DNA of 64,000 nucleotides, from assembly GCF_024753145.1 (NCBI RefSeq), contig NZ_JANUGU010000001.1, positions 620,001 through 684,000 of the forward strand. Direction: 5' to 3'. Numbering within the stretch: the first letter of the stretch is position 1; every line of letters begins with the position of its first letter. The position numbers were made by a program, and so were the translations under genes. This document shows, one piece after another, positions 1 to 9,399 of this stretch. This DNA comes from Massilia terrae. GTDB lineage: Bacteria; Pseudomonadota; Gammaproteobacteria; Burkholderiales; Burkholderiaceae_D. Under the pieces are notes generated by a model. The model saw only the letters and a program-made list of their open reading frames with translations, was not told where the DNA came from and searched no databases.

Positions 1-51
1 GATCGCGAACAGCACCTGGACGTACAGGACTTTATAGATTGGCTTTTTCAT
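1..51 (-). CDS. dctA: C4-dicarboxylate transporter DctA, N-terminal fragment
   Basis: Only the first 17 codons are in the window; the gene runs off the left edge on the minus strand. The peptide MKKPIYKVLYVQVLFAI matches the start of DctA-type dicarboxylate/proton symporters, which import succinate, fumarate and malate across the inner membrane. The ATG is at 49-51 and GAAGAG lies a few bases upstream. The identification rests on this short N-terminus alone. Confidence 0.7.
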   Translation of the reverse strand, partial: MKKPIYKVLYVQVLFAI

Positions 52-305
52 GTCAGCTCTTCAGGCGAATTGTTGATTACGCCATGATCCATGAATAGTT
101 GAGGGCGGGCTATTGTGGAAAACCCGCAGACCATCGTACGCCTGACTTTTCGTGGCCCGCGCGCGATTGCTTGGAAGAAAGTGCTACTTTCCTCAGGATG
201 CTCGGCTTTGGGCATTGCTGCTACCATGGATGCACTCGTCGGCCCACGACCGTGCCGCCACTTTGGATGGTCGGGCTGGTGGCCGACGCCGCTTCGGAGC
301 GTCTA

Positions 306-1169
306 ATGGCTGATACGACCGGGTCGCCCACCGCGTGGGTACTTGCCGGAGGCGGAAGTTTCGGCGCAATCCAGGTCGGCATGCTGCAGGCGCTCGTCGC
401 GTACGGCCTGGTTCCGGACCTGGTGGTGGGCTCTTCCGTGGGGGCGATCAATGGCGCCTATTTTGCCGGGGCGCCCGACGCGGATGGCCTGGCACGGCTG
501 GCCGCCATTTGGTGCGGCATGCGCCGCAGCACGGTGTTTCCGCTCGCATGGGGCAGCCTGCTGCGGCTGAAGAACGGTGACGGCTCCACGGTCGACCCGT
601 CCGGGCTGAGCGGCCTGCTCGAGCGATGCCTGCCGTACCAGGCCCTGGAGGACGCACGCATTGCGGTGCACATGGTCGCCACCAACCAGCTCGGCGGCGG
701 CACCGTGACGATTTCGCGCGGCCCGGTCGTCGAGGCCGTGCTCGCAAGCTGCGCCATTCCCGCAGTATTCCCGCCGGTGCGCATCGGTGAGCACTTCCTG
801 ATCGACGGAGCGATCGCGAGCAACACGCCGATCAGCGTGGCCCTCGAACTCGGGGCGCGGCGAATGATCGTGCTACCCACGGGATTCGCCTGCGCCCTCG
901 AGGCGCCGCCGCGCGGCGCCATCGCCAGCATCCTGCACGCCGTCACCCTGGTCATCGCACACCAGCTGGCCAGCGAGTTCGAACGCTGCCAGGGGCTGGC
1001 GCAGATCATCATGGTGCCGCCGCTGTGCCCCCTGGCGGCATCACCATACGATTTCTCCCACGCCGCGGACCTCATCCAGCGCGCGGCCGACCAGACGCGG
1101 CGCTGGCTCGACAAGGGGGGACTCACCCGCTCGCAGGTGGCGCCGGCGCTGCTGGCGCACAGCCATTGA
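306..1169 (+). CDS. Patatin-like phospholipase
   Basis: This 287-residue protein has the patatin fold signature. A glycine-rich oxyanion-hole motif (GGGSFGA, residues 15-21) is followed by the nucleophile elbow GSSVG with Ser44, and the partner aspartate Asp167 lies in a DGA motif. Family members hydrolyse acyl esters of phospholipids or other lipids with a Ser-Asp dyad. No signal peptide is evident, so the protein is probably cytoplasmic. The frame is open upstream to 99, but the ATG at 306 has GGAG at good spacing and starts just before the conserved domain. The gene stands alone between dctA and a convergent amidohydrolase gene. The substrate cannot be inferred. Confidence 0.88.
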   Translation: MADTTGSPTAWVLAGGGSFGAIQVGMLQALVAYGLVPDLVVGSSVGAINGAYFAGAPDADGLARLAAIWCGMRRSTVFPLAWGSLLRLKNGDGSTVDPSGLSGLLERCLPYQALEDARIAVHMVATNQLGGGTVTISRGPVVEAVLASCAIPAVFPPVRIGEHFLIDGAIASNTPISVALELGARRMIVLPTGFACALEAPPRGAIASILHAVTLVIAHQLASEFERCQGLAQIIMVPPLCPLAASPYDFSHAADLIQRAADQTRRWLDKGGLTRSQVAPALLAHSH

Positions 1170-1213
1170 CATCTTGGCGGCGCGCGTCGGCTGCGCAGCC
1201 CGCTGGAGGCGAT

Positions 1214-2512
1214 TCAGGGCTGAGGCGTCGGGCGACGATAGACCGAGCCCCCCTTCATCACAAAGCTGACCTTGCGCAGCGCTTCGATATTGGCGGTCGG
1301 ATCGCCCTCGACGGCCACCACGTCGGCCAGCATGCCTTGCTTGAGCTGACCCAGGTCCTTCGACTTGTCCAGGATCTGCGCCGCCACTGCCGTGGCCGCG
1401 CGCAGCGCCTCGGTCGGCGTCATGCCCAGCTTGACCATCCATTCCAGCTCGCGGTAGTTGGTGCCGTGGGCGAATACCCCGACGTCGCTGCCGCTGCCGA
1501 TGGTTACGCCCAGTTTGCGCGCCAGCTGGAACGCGTGCATCGCCTGCTGCATGCCGGCCGTCGGCGTGCCGCCGCGCGTGTAGTGCTGGAAGTATTCGCC
1601 GATTGCCTCGGGCGCCGTCAGCGTCGGTACGTAAGCGGTGCGATGCTCGACCATCAGCTTGAACGTGGCCTCGGACGCGCCGTAGCCATGTTCGATCGTG
1701 TCGACGCCCGCCAGCACGGCCATGCGGATCGCATCGTCCGACGCCGCATGCGCCGCCACCTTGCGCCCGGTGACGTGGGCCGCGTTGACCATCGCTTTCA
1801 TCTCGTCCAGCGTGAAGGTCGGCCGCGTGCTGCCGTCCACGCCGGTGCGGTAGTCGGCGTAGAACTTGATCCAGTCCGCGCCGTGCGAGGACTGTTCGCG
1901 CACCGCCTTCACGCATTCGTCCACGCCGGTGCACTGCTGGGCGCCGTAGGGCAGGTCCATGTCCGGGCGATAGTTGCGCTCGGCCGGACCGTAGCTGAAG
2001 CTGGCGACGATGGCGCGGGTGGCGACGAACAGGCGCGGACCCGGCAGCACGTCCTCGTTGATGGCGCGCTTGATGCCGACGTCATCGTAGGCCGCGCCTT
2101 CGGTACCGAGGTCGCGCAGGGTGGTGAATCCGGCCTGCAGCGTGTCGGCGGCGTGGCGCGCGGCCAGCATGGTGCGATAGGACGGCGCTTCCTTGATCAC
2201 CTGGTCGTCCCAGGTCACTTCGTTGTAAGGGTGGAGCAGGACGTGCGAGTGCAGGTCCATCAGGCCGGGAATCAACGTGCGGCCGGGCAGGTTGACGCGC
2301 TCGACGTCGGCCGGGACGCTGATCTTGTCGGCCGGGCCGACGGCCTGGATGCGGTCCTGCGACACCAGCACTGCCCATCCGGCATGCGGCGCGCCTTCGC
2401 CGGTCCAGACACGGTCGGCGGTCAGCAGTACTGGACGTTTGTCGGCAGCGTGCGCGGCACAAGCCAGCAGCGCGAGTGTGGTCAGAGCGAGTTTCTTGGC
2501 CCAGGTCCGCAT
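1214..2512 (-). CDS. Secreted amidohydrolase family protein
   Basis: This 432-residue metal-dependent hydrolase starts with a signal peptide (about residues 1-22, ending in AAHA). The first metal motif HSH is at 88-90 in the strand MDLHSH. Further on are the DWIKF lysine, likely the carbamylated bridging residue, the AAHAASD and IEHGYG histidines and the GSD aspartate, in the order of the TIM-barrel amidohydrolase superfamily. Exported members cleave amides, imides or Xaa-Pro dipeptides; the substrate is not readable here. The ATG at 2512 was chosen because it gives the signal peptide and follows AAAGGGACG. The frame itself is open upstream to 2743. It is transcribed convergently with the patatin gene. 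Confidence 0.88.
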   Translation of the reverse strand: MRTWAKKLALTTLALLACAAHAADKRPVLLTADRVWTGEGAPHAGWAVLVSQDRIQAVGPADKISVPADVERVNLPGRTLIPGLMDLHSHVLLHPYNEVTWDDQVIKEAPSYRTMLAARHAADTLQAGFTTLRDLGTEGAAYDDVGIKRAINEDVLPGPRLFVATRAIVASFSYGPAERNYRPDMDLPYGAQQCTGVDECVKAVREQSSHGADWIKFYADYRTGVDGSTRPTFTLDEMKAMVNAAHVTGRKVAAHAASDDAIRMAVLAGVDTIEHGYGASEATFKLMVEHRTAYVPTLTAPEAIGEYFQHYTRGGTPTAGMQQAMHAFQLARKLGVTIGSGSDVGVFAHGTNYRELEWMVKLGMTPTEALRAATAVAAQILDKSKDLGQLKQGMLADVVAVEGDPTANIEALRKVSFVMKGGSVYRRPTPQP

Positions 2513-2606
2513 TGTCGTCCCTTTAAAAGTTGTTATAACGAAATAATAGCGGACGGGCAGGAGGGTGTCTGTAATGACGTCGGGCGAATGAAGCGGTCGT
2601 GGCTGG

Positions 2607-3719
2607 TCAATGCGATGGCCAGGGATTTGCAGCCGCGTCCGCTTTAGCTTCAGCGTCGCTGTGCGACTCAGCATCGTGTCGCGAGAACGTGTAGTGCTCC
2701 CGGTATGCCAAGTCAAGTACGTAGGCGGCCGCACGATGTGCAAGGGCAGGCACCAGCCCGAAGCGCTGCTGATAGTATAGGTCGAGCGCCCGCTCCGCGA
2801 GGGGATACTGGCGCCGGATTGCAGTTAGCAATTGACGATTACCCGGGCGTTCCGTAGCCCATTTGTCCAGCGCCGCGTCGATTTGTTTGCGGGTGTTGTA
2901 CACGCCGCGTCGCGACGCGACCGCCCACGGGCGCAGGGCCGCGTTGCCCCATGTGTGTGCGGCTGCCTGGCGCAAAAGGGCGGTCGAATGCAGGCTGCCG
3001 TCGTATCGTCCGCTGCCCATGGTCTGGTCCAGTAAATGCTCCAGCTCGCGCACGGGATGCGGCAACAGGTAGACAGTACGCTTGCCCGCTGGGTGGAACT
3101 GAATCGAGCACGCCTCCCGCAAGGTATCCGCTGCTGGCACCCATATCTTCCAGGAGTCGAGCGGCTCCTCGCTGTTGCCGAAGGAGAGCGCCCAGACCCC
3201 TTGCTGCGTGCCGGTGCGGTAGATGCGTGGGGTTACCGCTGCATCAGCAACGATCGAGCGTACCTGCGCATCCGGCGGTGATTGCCAGTTGCGCAGAACT
3301 GCTGCAGGCGGGGCAGCCGAATCGGCGACATAGAGTTCGTACCGGTCTTCCCGCCAAGGATGTCCGCGCACCATCAGGGCCAGACGGTAACCGTCGATCA
3401 AGCGCTTGCCCCAGTACAGCTTGCGGGGGAAGGGAGGCGTCGAGTCCAGTTCATCGAATGCCGATGAGTCTGCAACTACTTCGTCACCTTCGTTGGCAGA
3501 CTGAAGCAACACTTTCGAAGGAAAGCGATCGGGTATCGTATGCAGGTCAAAAACAAAGTACTCCCTGGAATGGAACGCCAGCTTCGCCAGGGTCATCGCC
3601 TGGGAGCATTCGGTACGGGTCCCGCCAATCAGTCTCGGCCAGTCCGGGGCGCGTGCGAACGCGGTCTGGCCTGCGAGCAGCAGGGGCGCGAGAAATCCGC
3701 AGCGGAGAAAGGTTTGCAT
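2607..3719 (-). CDS. Hypothetical exported protein
   Basis: I do not recognise this 370-residue protein. It begins with a likely Sec signal peptide (hydrophobic FLAPLLLAG and a possible cut after TAFA near residue 23), so a periplasmic place is likely. The rest is soluble, rich in Trp, Arg and Asp, and ends in an Ala/Asp/His-rich tail. No catalytic motif stands out. It lies 94 bp upstream of the amidohydrolase in the same direction and could be co-transcribed with it. Its codon use matches the neighbours. Confidence 0.65.
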   Translation of the reverse strand: MQTFLRCGFLAPLLLAGQTAFARAPDWPRLIGGTRTECSQAMTLAKLAFHSREYFVFDLHTIPDRFPSKVLLQSANEGDEVVADSSAFDELDSTPPFPRKLYWGKRLIDGYRLALMVRGHPWREDRYELYVADSAAPPAAVLRNWQSPPDAQVRSIVADAAVTPRIYRTGTQQGVWALSFGNSEEPLDSWKIWVPAADTLREACSIQFHPAGKRTVYLLPHPVRELEHLLDQTMGSGRYDGSLHSTALLRQAAAHTWGNAALRPWAVASRRGVYNTRKQIDAALDKWATERPGNRQLLTAIRRQYPLAERALDLYYQQRFGLVPALAHRAAAYVLDLAYREHYTFSRHDAESHSDAEAKADAAANPWPSH

Positions 3720-3784
3720 GGATGCTCATGCTTGAAAGTTGCTAATAAGCATCAGCATACCAGCGGGGTGTGCGACTAAAATAC

Positions 3785-4249
3785 TCACTTTTCCACAGTG
3801 GCGCGGGTACTTCGTGCTTCGATGTGCGGGTCGTGCGGATGGCACCAACTGAGCGCCTTGAGGGAGTACGTGCTGCCGCCCAGGTCTCTTATGTCGAGAG
3901 TGGCTTCGAGGGGTTTCGCGTAGGATTGCAGGGGATAGTGTCCTTGCTGGACAGGTACATCGAACTGGACCCGTATTCTCGCCTCGCGGACCCGGTCGTG
4001 CGGCATCCCTAGTCCACGCAGCAGTCTGGCAAACATGCGCGAGTAAGTATGGATCATTGCCGCGAACTGGGCATCCGCTGGAATCAGCTGGCCGCTCAGG
4101 AGATCGAGCTCGACGGTATTGGTGGCATGGCTGAGCGCATGAGCATACAGCTTGCCGAGTGCCCAATATCCTTCCAGGTCGTTGTTACGGCTGACGAAGG
4201 AGATAAGCACGCCGTTTCCAACTGATTTCAGTCTCTTCCGGCGTGGCAT
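3785..4249 (-). CDS. Hypothetical protein (154 aa)
   Basis: This is an unrecognised 154-residue cytoplasmic protein with a basic N-terminus (PRRKRLK). It contains the stretch VSRNNDLEGYWALGKLYAHA and a central MFARLLRGLGMP helix. The ATG at 4249 follows GGGAG; the frame extends upstream to 4324 without a better start. It is the last gene of the closely spaced minus-strand group led by bdhA, 25 bp after the DUF1272 gene. No function is suggested. Confidence 0.6.
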   Translation of the reverse strand: MPRRKRLKSVGNGVLISFVSRNNDLEGYWALGKLYAHALSHATNTVELDLLSGQLIPADAQFAAMIHTYSRMFARLLRGLGMPHDRVREARIRVQFDVPVQQGHYPLQSYAKPLEATLDIRDLGGSTYSLKALSWCHPHDPHIEARSTRATVEK

Positions 4250-4274
4250 GATCGCATTGCTCCCGGCCTGACGC

Positions 4275-4583
4275 TTATCTTTGCTCGGGCGGAATGGCCT
4301 TGATCGTCGCAGCGAAGGCCGCATGTTCGGCCGGATCCACGGGGCGATACGTCACTTTGGAACTGGCCGGATCGCTCCCAAGGAAATTGTTCCGCCTCCA
4401 GTTTCTCGACGGTCGAACCGGCCTTTGGGTAAAACCTCCGCCGCAGTTTGGGCAAACGTTCTTCAATACGCTATCGACGCAGTCTGCGCAGAAGGTGCAT
4501 TCGTAACTGCAAATGTGAGCATCCAAGGCATCTGGTGGCAGTGCCTTGTTGCAGTTTTCACAGGTTGGGCGAAGTTCGAGCAT
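4275..4583 (-). CDS. DUF1272 domain protein
   Basis: This 102-residue protein opens with the DUF1272 pattern. MLELRPTCENC is followed by CSYECTFCADC and CPNCGG, giving four CxxC-type pairs that probably bind zinc. The C-terminal 40 residues are outside the usual short domain. Members are small proteins of unknown role. The start at 4583 matches the family N-terminus; the open frame reaches 4649. The gene lies 4 bp after the small membrane protein gene, so co-expression with the bdhA group is likely. Confidence 0.78.
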   Translation of the reverse strand: MLELRPTCENCNKALPPDALDAHICSYECTFCADCVDSVLKNVCPNCGGGFTQRPVRPSRNWRRNNFLGSDPASSKVTYRPVDPAEHAAFAATIKAIPPEQR

Positions 4584-4587
4584 AGGT

Positions 4588-4791
4588 TCAGGACTTGTGG
4601 CGTTGCTTATGTATCTCGACTGGGAGCACGCAAAGCGAAGTGGCCGCAAGCGCCGCGAACAAGCTCACGAACAGGCCCACAACGGAGAGTCGATGCTCCC
4701 GCAAGTATTGGGAAATGGCGCTGGCGACGACAGCAGCTGCAATCCCGAACCAAGACCGATTTAACACACTGGCAAGCGCGGTCTTGAGCAT
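4588..4791 (-). CDS. Small membrane protein
   Basis: This 67-residue frame has two hydrophobic segments (around WFGIAAAVVASAIS and LSVVGLFVSLFAALAATSL) separated by a charged loop, and a basic tail. It starts 2 bp after the bdhA stop and ends 4 bp before the DUF1272 gene, which is what a real cistron in this operon would look like. An upstream ATG at 4827 would overlap bdhA. I recognise no family; the call rests on spacing and the two TM segments. Confidence 0.5.
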   Translation of the reverse strand: MLKTALASVLNRSWFGIAAAVVASAISQYLREHRLSVVGLFVSLFAALAATSLCVLPVEIHKQRHKS

Positions 4792-4793
4792 AC

Positions 4794-5588
4794 TTACTGC
4801 GCCGCCCAGCCGCCATCCATATTCCACGCCACACCGCGCACCTGGTCCGCGGCCGGGCTGCAGAAGAACACGGCCAGCGCGCCCAGCTCTTCCGGCGTGA
4901 CGAACTCGCCCGAGGGCTGCTTCTCCGACAGCAGCGCTTTCTTGGCTTGCTCAACGCTGGTGCCTTCGCGCGCGGCACGGTCGTCCACCTGCTTCTGGAC
5001 CAGCGGGGTCAGTACCCAGCCCGGGCAGATCGCGTTGCAGGTCACGCCGCTGTGCGCGTTCTCCAGCGCGGTGACCTTGGTGAAGCCGACGATGCCATGC
5101 TTGGCCGCGACATAGGCCGACTTGCCCGCCGAGCCGACCAGCCCGTGCACCGAGGCGATATTGATGACCCGGCCCCAGTTCTTCTTCTTCATGCCGGGCA
5201 GCGCCAGGCGCGTGGTGTGGAAGGCCGAGGACAGGTTGATCGCGATGATCGCATCCCAGCGGTCGACCGGGAAGTCCTCGACGTTGGCCACGTGCTGGAT
5301 GCCGGCGTTATTGACCAGCACATCGACGCCGCCGAAACGCTCGTCCGCGAACTTCATCATCGCCTCGATCTCGGCCGGCTTGGACATGTCGGCATTGTGG
5401 TAAGCCGTCTTGATCCCAAATTCCTGTGCCACGCCGTTGTGCAGGGCCTCGATCTGCCCGGCGTCGCCGAAGCCGTTGAACAGGATATTGGCGCCCTGCG
5501 CCGCCAGTGAACGGGCGATGCCGAGGCCGATGCCCGAGGTCGAGCCGGTTACAAGCGCGGTCTTACCGTTTAACATCTTCGAAGTCAT
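4794..5588 (-). CDS. bdhA: 3-hydroxybutyrate dehydrogenase
   Basis: This 264-residue short-chain dehydrogenase interconverts D-3-hydroxybutyrate and acetoacetate with NAD+, a step in using polyhydroxybutyrate. The cofactor motif TGSTSGIG is at 14-21 and NNAG at 93-96. The catalytic set is Asn118, Ser146, Tyr159 and Lys163 (YVAAK). The stretches NGFGDAGQIEALH and VHGLVGSAGKSAYVAAKHG are typical of the BdhA subgroup. The ATG at 5588 has GAGGAT at good spacing; a second ATG lies four codons on. It heads a minus-strand set with a small membrane protein, DUF1272 and a hypothetical gene, and is divergent from the alpha/beta hydrolase gene. Confidence 0.9.
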   Translation of the reverse strand: MTSKMLNGKTALVTGSTSGIGLGIARSLAAQGANILFNGFGDAGQIEALHNGVAQEFGIKTAYHNADMSKPAEIEAMMKFADERFGGVDVLVNNAGIQHVANVEDFPVDRWDAIIAINLSSAFHTTRLALPGMKKKNWGRVINIASVHGLVGSAGKSAYVAAKHGIVGFTKVTALENAHSGVTCNAICPGWVLTPLVQKQVDDRAAREGTSVEQAKKALLSEKQPSGEFVTPEELGALAVFFCSPAADQVRGVAWNMDGGWAAQ

Positions 5589-5709
5589 GAGTATCCTCGT
5601 GTAAGAGTGATCAGGTGGGATGTCGCAGAATTGGTAGAATTCTAATCGCATCGCCCGCTAAAATGTCGGGCTGCCATCGGCGCAGGATTAAATTTTGTAT
5701 GGAGAGGTC

Positions 5710-6606
5710 ATGAGCGAAGCCAGGATCAAGAGCGTGCAGTGCAGTTCGCCCGCCGGCTTGCATCGCATGGCCTACAAGGAATGGGGCGACCCGGGCAACC
5801 CGCGCGTGCTGGTGTGCGTGCATGGCGTGACCCGCGTGTCGGACGATTTCGACCAGCTGGCGCGCGCCCTGTGCGGAGACTACCGCGTGGTGTGCCCGGA
5901 CGTGGTCGGCCGCGGCCGTTCCGAGCGCCTGCGCGATCCGAGCCACTACACGGTGCCGCAATATGTCGCCGACATGGTTACCCTGATCGCCCGCGTCACC
6001 GCGAACAGCGATGACGAGGCCGTGCACTGGGTCGGTACCTCGATGGGGGGGCTGATCGGCATGGTGCTGGCTTCGCTGAAGGGTACGCCGATCCGCAAGA
6101 TGGTCTTGAACGATATCGGCCCGGTGCTCGATCCGGTCGCCATGGCCCGCATCGGCGAATACATCGGCGAGGACCTGCGCTTCCCCAGCTTCGAGCAGGG
6201 CGCGGCTTACGTGCGCGAGGTGTCGGCCTCGTTCGGTCCGCACACCGACGAACAGTGGCGCAAGCTGGCCAGCGACGTGCTGCGCCGGCAGGAGGATGGC
6301 GCGTGGGTGCGCCATTACGACCTCGGGCTGGCAGTGCCGTTCCAGGCGATCACGCCCGAAGTGGCCAAGGCGTCCGAGGACTCGCTGTGGGCGGCCTGGG
6401 ATGCGATCGAATGCCCGACGCTGCTGCTGCGTGGCGAGCTGTCCGACCTGTTGTCGCGCGAGACCGCGGCGCAGATGGCGGGGCGCGGCCCGCACCCGAA
6501 AGTAGTAGAGATTCCCGGCGTCGGCCACGCGCCGACCCTGATGCACGATGCGCAGATCGCGATCGTGCGCGACTTTTTAACCGGCCCAGTGCCGTCACAT
6601 TTATAA
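5710..6606 (+). CDS. Alpha/beta hydrolase
   Basis: This 298-residue hydrolase has an oxyanion HGV at 39-41, a nucleophile elbow GTSMGG with Ser111, an acid in GELSDLL and a catalytic His in GVGHAP. Such enzymes cleave esters or thioesters; the exact substrate is open. Lying opposite bdhA, it might act on a hydroxyacyl ester, but this is only inference. The ATG at 5710 follows GGAGAGG. It is the first gene of a plus-strand operon with RidA (9 bp gap) and relA. Confidence 0.88.
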   Translation: MSEARIKSVQCSSPAGLHRMAYKEWGDPGNPRVLVCVHGVTRVSDDFDQLARALCGDYRVVCPDVVGRGRSERLRDPSHYTVPQYVADMVTLIARVTANSDDEAVHWVGTSMGGLIGMVLASLKGTPIRKMVLNDIGPVLDPVAMARIGEYIGEDLRFPSFEQGAAYVREVSASFGPHTDEQWRKLASDVLRRQEDGAWVRHYDLGLAVPFQAITPEVAKASEDSLWAAWDAIECPTLLLRGELSDLLSRETAAQMAGRGPHPKVVEIPGVGHAPTLMHDAQIAIVRDFLTGPVPSHL

Positions 6607-6615
6607 CGAGAAACC

Positions 6616-6966
6616 ATGGAAATCAAACGACTTCACGTTGGCAAGCGCCTGTCCGAAACCGCGATCCACAACGAGACCGTCTACCTGGCCGGCCAGATCG
6701 CCGACGACACCACCCAGGACATCGAAGGCCAGACGCGCGAGGTGCTGGGCCACGTCGACCGCCTGCTGACCGAGGCGGGCAGCGACAAGACCTGCATCCT
6801 CATGTGCCAGATCTTCATCGCCGACATGGCCCACTTCCCCGGCATGAACGCCGTGTGGGACGAATGGGTCGCACAAGGCCACACGCCCCCGCGCGCCACG
6901 GTCGAAGCCAAGCTGGCCAATCCCGCATGCCTGGTGGAGATCGTGGTCACCGCCGCACTGCGCTGA
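6616..6966 (+). CDS. RidA family protein
   Basis: This 116-residue YjgF/YER057c/UK114-family protein contains the motif PPRATVEA with Arg93, the residue that in RidA binds the carboxylate of enamine or imine intermediates. The segment VYLAGQIADD and the C-terminal VEIVVTAAL are also typical. RidA-type proteins hydrolyse reactive 2-aminoacrylate-like species made by PLP enzymes; subfamilies differ in activity and this one is not clearly the archetype. It sits between the hydrolase and relA, 9 and 13 bp from them. Confidence 0.88.
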   Translation: MEIKRLHVGKRLSETAIHNETVYLAGQIADDTTQDIEGQTREVLGHVDRLLTEAGSDKTCILMCQIFIADMAHFPGMNAVWDEWVAQGHTPPRATVEAKLANPACLVEIVVTAALR

Positions 6967-6979
6967 GAGAACCGTTTAT

Positions 6980-9226
6980 ATGGTTTCAACCGTCGCGCTG
7001 GGCGACGCCGCCACCCAACTGATCCAGGGCCTGCGCCCCGAGGATGAGTCGCGCGTGCGCGCCGCGCTGGAGTACGCGCAAGAGTCCTACGGCGAGCGCC
7101 TCGCCACTTCCGGCCAGAACGCGTTCGAGTTTTCGCTCGGCGTGGCGGGTACGCTCGCCTTCCTGCGCGCGGACGCGGAAACGCGCATCGCCGGCCTGCT
7201 GTTCGAAGTGGCGCTGATCGAGCCGGCGGTCGCCGAAAGCCTGGGCGAGCGCTTCGGCACCGAGGTCGCGGACCTGGTGCTGGGCGTGCACCAGCTGATC
7301 CGCCTGCGCGACCTGACCGCCGCGCAGCAGCAGCCGGTCGGGCGCGGCAAGAACGCCAAGGAGCAGGCCGTGGCGCAGGTCGAGACCTTGCGCAAGATGC
7401 TGCTCGGGATGGCGTCCGACATGCGCGTGGTGCTGGTGCGCCTTGCTTCATGCGCGACCACGCTGCGCTATTTCGCCGACCAGAAGCGCTTCGACGAGGT
7501 CACCCACGCCTACGGCCGCGAGGTGCTGGACCTGTACGCGCCGCTGGCCAACCGCCTGGGCATCTGGCAGCTCAAGTGGGAGCTGGAAGACCTGTCGTTC
7601 CGCTTCATCGAGCCCGAGACCTACAAGCGCATCGCCAAGATGCTCGAAGAGAAGCGCATGGCGCGCGAGGGCTTCGTGCAGGGCTCGATCGACCGCCTGG
7701 AGCATGAGCTGAAGGCGGCCGGCATCAAGGCCGAGGTCAGCGGACGGCCCAAGCACATCTACAGTATCTGGAACAAGATGCGCGGCAAGGAGCTCGACTT
7801 CTCGGAGCTGTATGACGTGCGCGCCTTCCGTGTCATCGTGGCGGACGTGAAGACCTGCTACACGGTGCTCGGCCTGGTGCACAACATCTGGACGCCGATC
7901 CCGAGCGAATTCGACGACTACATCGCCAAGCCCAAGGCCAACGGCTATCAGTCGCTGCACACGGTGGTCACCGCCGAGGACGGGCGGCCGCTGGAGGTGC
8001 AGATCCGCACCCAGGAGATGCACAACTTCGCCGAGTACGGCATCGCCGCGCACTGGCGCTACAAGGAAGAAGGCGGCTCCAACTTCAAGAGCCAGAAGTA
8101 CGACGAGAAGATCGCCTGGCTGCGCCAGCTGCTGGCGTGGAAAAACGACGTGGCCGACAACGTGGCCGAGCACGAGGACCAGCAGCGCGAGTGGGTCGAG
8201 AAGCTGAAGGCGACCACGCTGGATGACCGCATCTTCGTGCTGACGCCACAGGCGCGTGTGCTGGAACTGCCGGTGGGCGCGACGCCGATCGACTTCGCCT
8301 ATCACCTGCACAGCGAGATCGGCCACCGCTGCCGCGGGGCCAAGATCGACGGCGTGATGGTGCCACTGAATACGCCGCTCAAGAACGGCCAGACCTGCGA
8401 GATCATCACCGCCAAGGGCCAGGCCGGCAATGCAGGGCCGTCACGCGACTGGCTCAGCCCCGGCTATGCGGCCAGCAACCGCACTCGCACCAAGATCCGC
8501 GCCTGGTTCCACGCGATGGACCTGGCCGCGACGCTGGCGCAGGGCCGGGCGATGGTCGAGAAGTCGCTGCAGCGCGAGGGCAAGACCGCGGTCAACCTGG
8601 AAGCGCTGGCGCACAAGCTGGGCTTTGCCAAGCTGGACGACCTGTTCGTCGAAGTCGGCAAGGACAAATTCAGCCTGCGCCAGGTCGAGGCCGCGCTGCA
8701 CGACCAGCCGGAAGCCGCGCCTGTAGTGGAGGACGCGGCGGTCGTCAACAAGAGCCGTTCGTCGAGCGTGGAGCAGGGCGCCAAGTCGGGCGTGCTGGTG
8801 GTCGGCACCGAGGGCCTGATGACGCAGCTGGCGCGCTGCTGCAAGCCGGCGCCGCCGGATCCCATCGTCGGTTTCGTCACGCGCGGGAAGGGTGTGTCGA
8901 TCCACCGCACCACCTGCAAGAACTTCGGCGAGATGAGCGCCAAGAATCCGGAGCGCGTGCTACAGACCGCGTGGGGTGCAGCGGAATCGGACACGGTCTA
9001 CCCGGTGGACCTGTTCATCATGGCCGGTGACCGCCAGGGCCTGCTGCGCGATATCTCGGAGGTTTTCTCGCGCGAGAAGATCAACGTGATCGGGGTGAAC
9101 ACGCAAAGCTCGAAAGGGCAGGCGCGCATGGTCTTCACGGCGGAGATCGCGTCGACCGGGCAACTGCAGAAGGCGCTGGCGGCGATCGGCGAGGTGCCGG
9201 GGGTGAGCCAGGCGCGCAGGCAGTAA
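6980..9226 (+). CDS. relA: GTP pyrophosphokinase RelA
   Basis: This 748-residue long RSH protein is a (p)ppGpp synthetase. The N-terminal hydrolase region lacks the catalytic HD pair: residues around 76-79 read FEVA. The hydrolase is therefore expected to be inactive, as in RelA. The synthetase domain (about 255-370) carries the EFDD charge motif at 310-313, the RelA type rather than the RFKD type of SpoT, followed by YIAKPKANGYQSLH. A TGS domain starts near 417, a Cys-rich ZFD segment (CCKP) follows, and an ACT/RRM domain ends the protein. It is third in the hydrolase-RidA operon; sensing of uncharged tRNA on ribosomes is the known family role. Confidence 0.93.
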   Translation: MVSTVALGDAATQLIQGLRPEDESRVRAALEYAQESYGERLATSGQNAFEFSLGVAGTLAFLRADAETRIAGLLFEVALIEPAVAESLGERFGTEVADLVLGVHQLIRLRDLTAAQQQPVGRGKNAKEQAVAQVETLRKMLLGMASDMRVVLVRLASCATTLRYFADQKRFDEVTHAYGREVLDLYAPLANRLGIWQLKWELEDLSFRFIEPETYKRIAKMLEEKRMAREGFVQGSIDRLEHELKAAGIKAEVSGRPKHIYSIWNKMRGKELDFSELYDVRAFRVIVADVKTCYTVLGLVHNIWTPIPSEFDDYIAKPKANGYQSLHTVVTAEDGRPLEVQIRTQEMHNFAEYGIAAHWRYKEEGGSNFKSQKYDEKIAWLRQLLAWKNDVADNVAEHEDQQREWVEKLKATTLDDRIFVLTPQARVLELPVGATPIDFAYHLHSEIGHRCRGAKIDGVMVPLNTPLKNGQTCEIITAKGQAGNAGPSRDWLSPGYAASNRTRTKIRAWFHAMDLAATLAQGRAMVEKSLQREGKTAVNLEALAHKLGFAKLDDLFVEVGKDKFSLRQVEAALHDQPEAAPVVEDAAVVNKSRSSSVEQGAKSGVLVVGTEGLMTQLARCCKPAPPDPIVGFVTRGKGVSIHRTTCKNFGEMSAKNPERVLQTAWGAAESDTVYPVDLFIMAGDRQGLLRDISEVFSREKINVIGVNTQSSKGQARMVFTAEIASTGQLQKALAAIGEVPGVSQARRQ

Positions 9227-9241
9227 GCCGCGGGTCGGGTA

Positions 9242-9339
9242 ACTCAGTATGGGTTCCGGCCTGCGCCGGAACGACGGAGCTATCTTTAGCTACTAATCTA
9301 AGAACCGTCGTCCCGGCGCACGCCGGGACCCATGCTGAG
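9242..9339. repeat. REP-like inverted pair
   Basis: Two copies of the window's REP-like palindrome face each other. Unit one (9242-9277) reads GGGTTCCGGCCTGCGCCGGAACGACGG within its core. Unit two (9304-9339), read on the other strand, is nearly the same sequence and also ends in the CTCAG..ATGGG flank. Each unit folds on its own. It fills the gap between relA and the permease gene and may act as a terminator or mRNA end. Confidence 0.8.
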
Positions 9340-9362
9340 CGTGCATCTCCGCGCCCCAATAC

Positions 9363-9399
9363 GATACATTTCGAGCCCCTACCCACCAAAAAATGTATC
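9363..9399. other. 9-bp inverted repeat at the permease start
   Basis: GATACATTT (9363-9371) and AAATGTATC (9391-9399) are exact reverse complements around a 19-base spacer. The right arm overlaps the first ATG of the permease gene. It could be an operator or an mRNA hairpin hiding that start; no regulator is implied by the sequence. Confidence 0.4.

Noticed and set aside
99..305. 69-residue N-terminal extension of the patatin protein
   Set aside because: It is Cys/His/Arg-rich and unlike the domain; ATG 306 has a good ribosome site just before the conserved fold.
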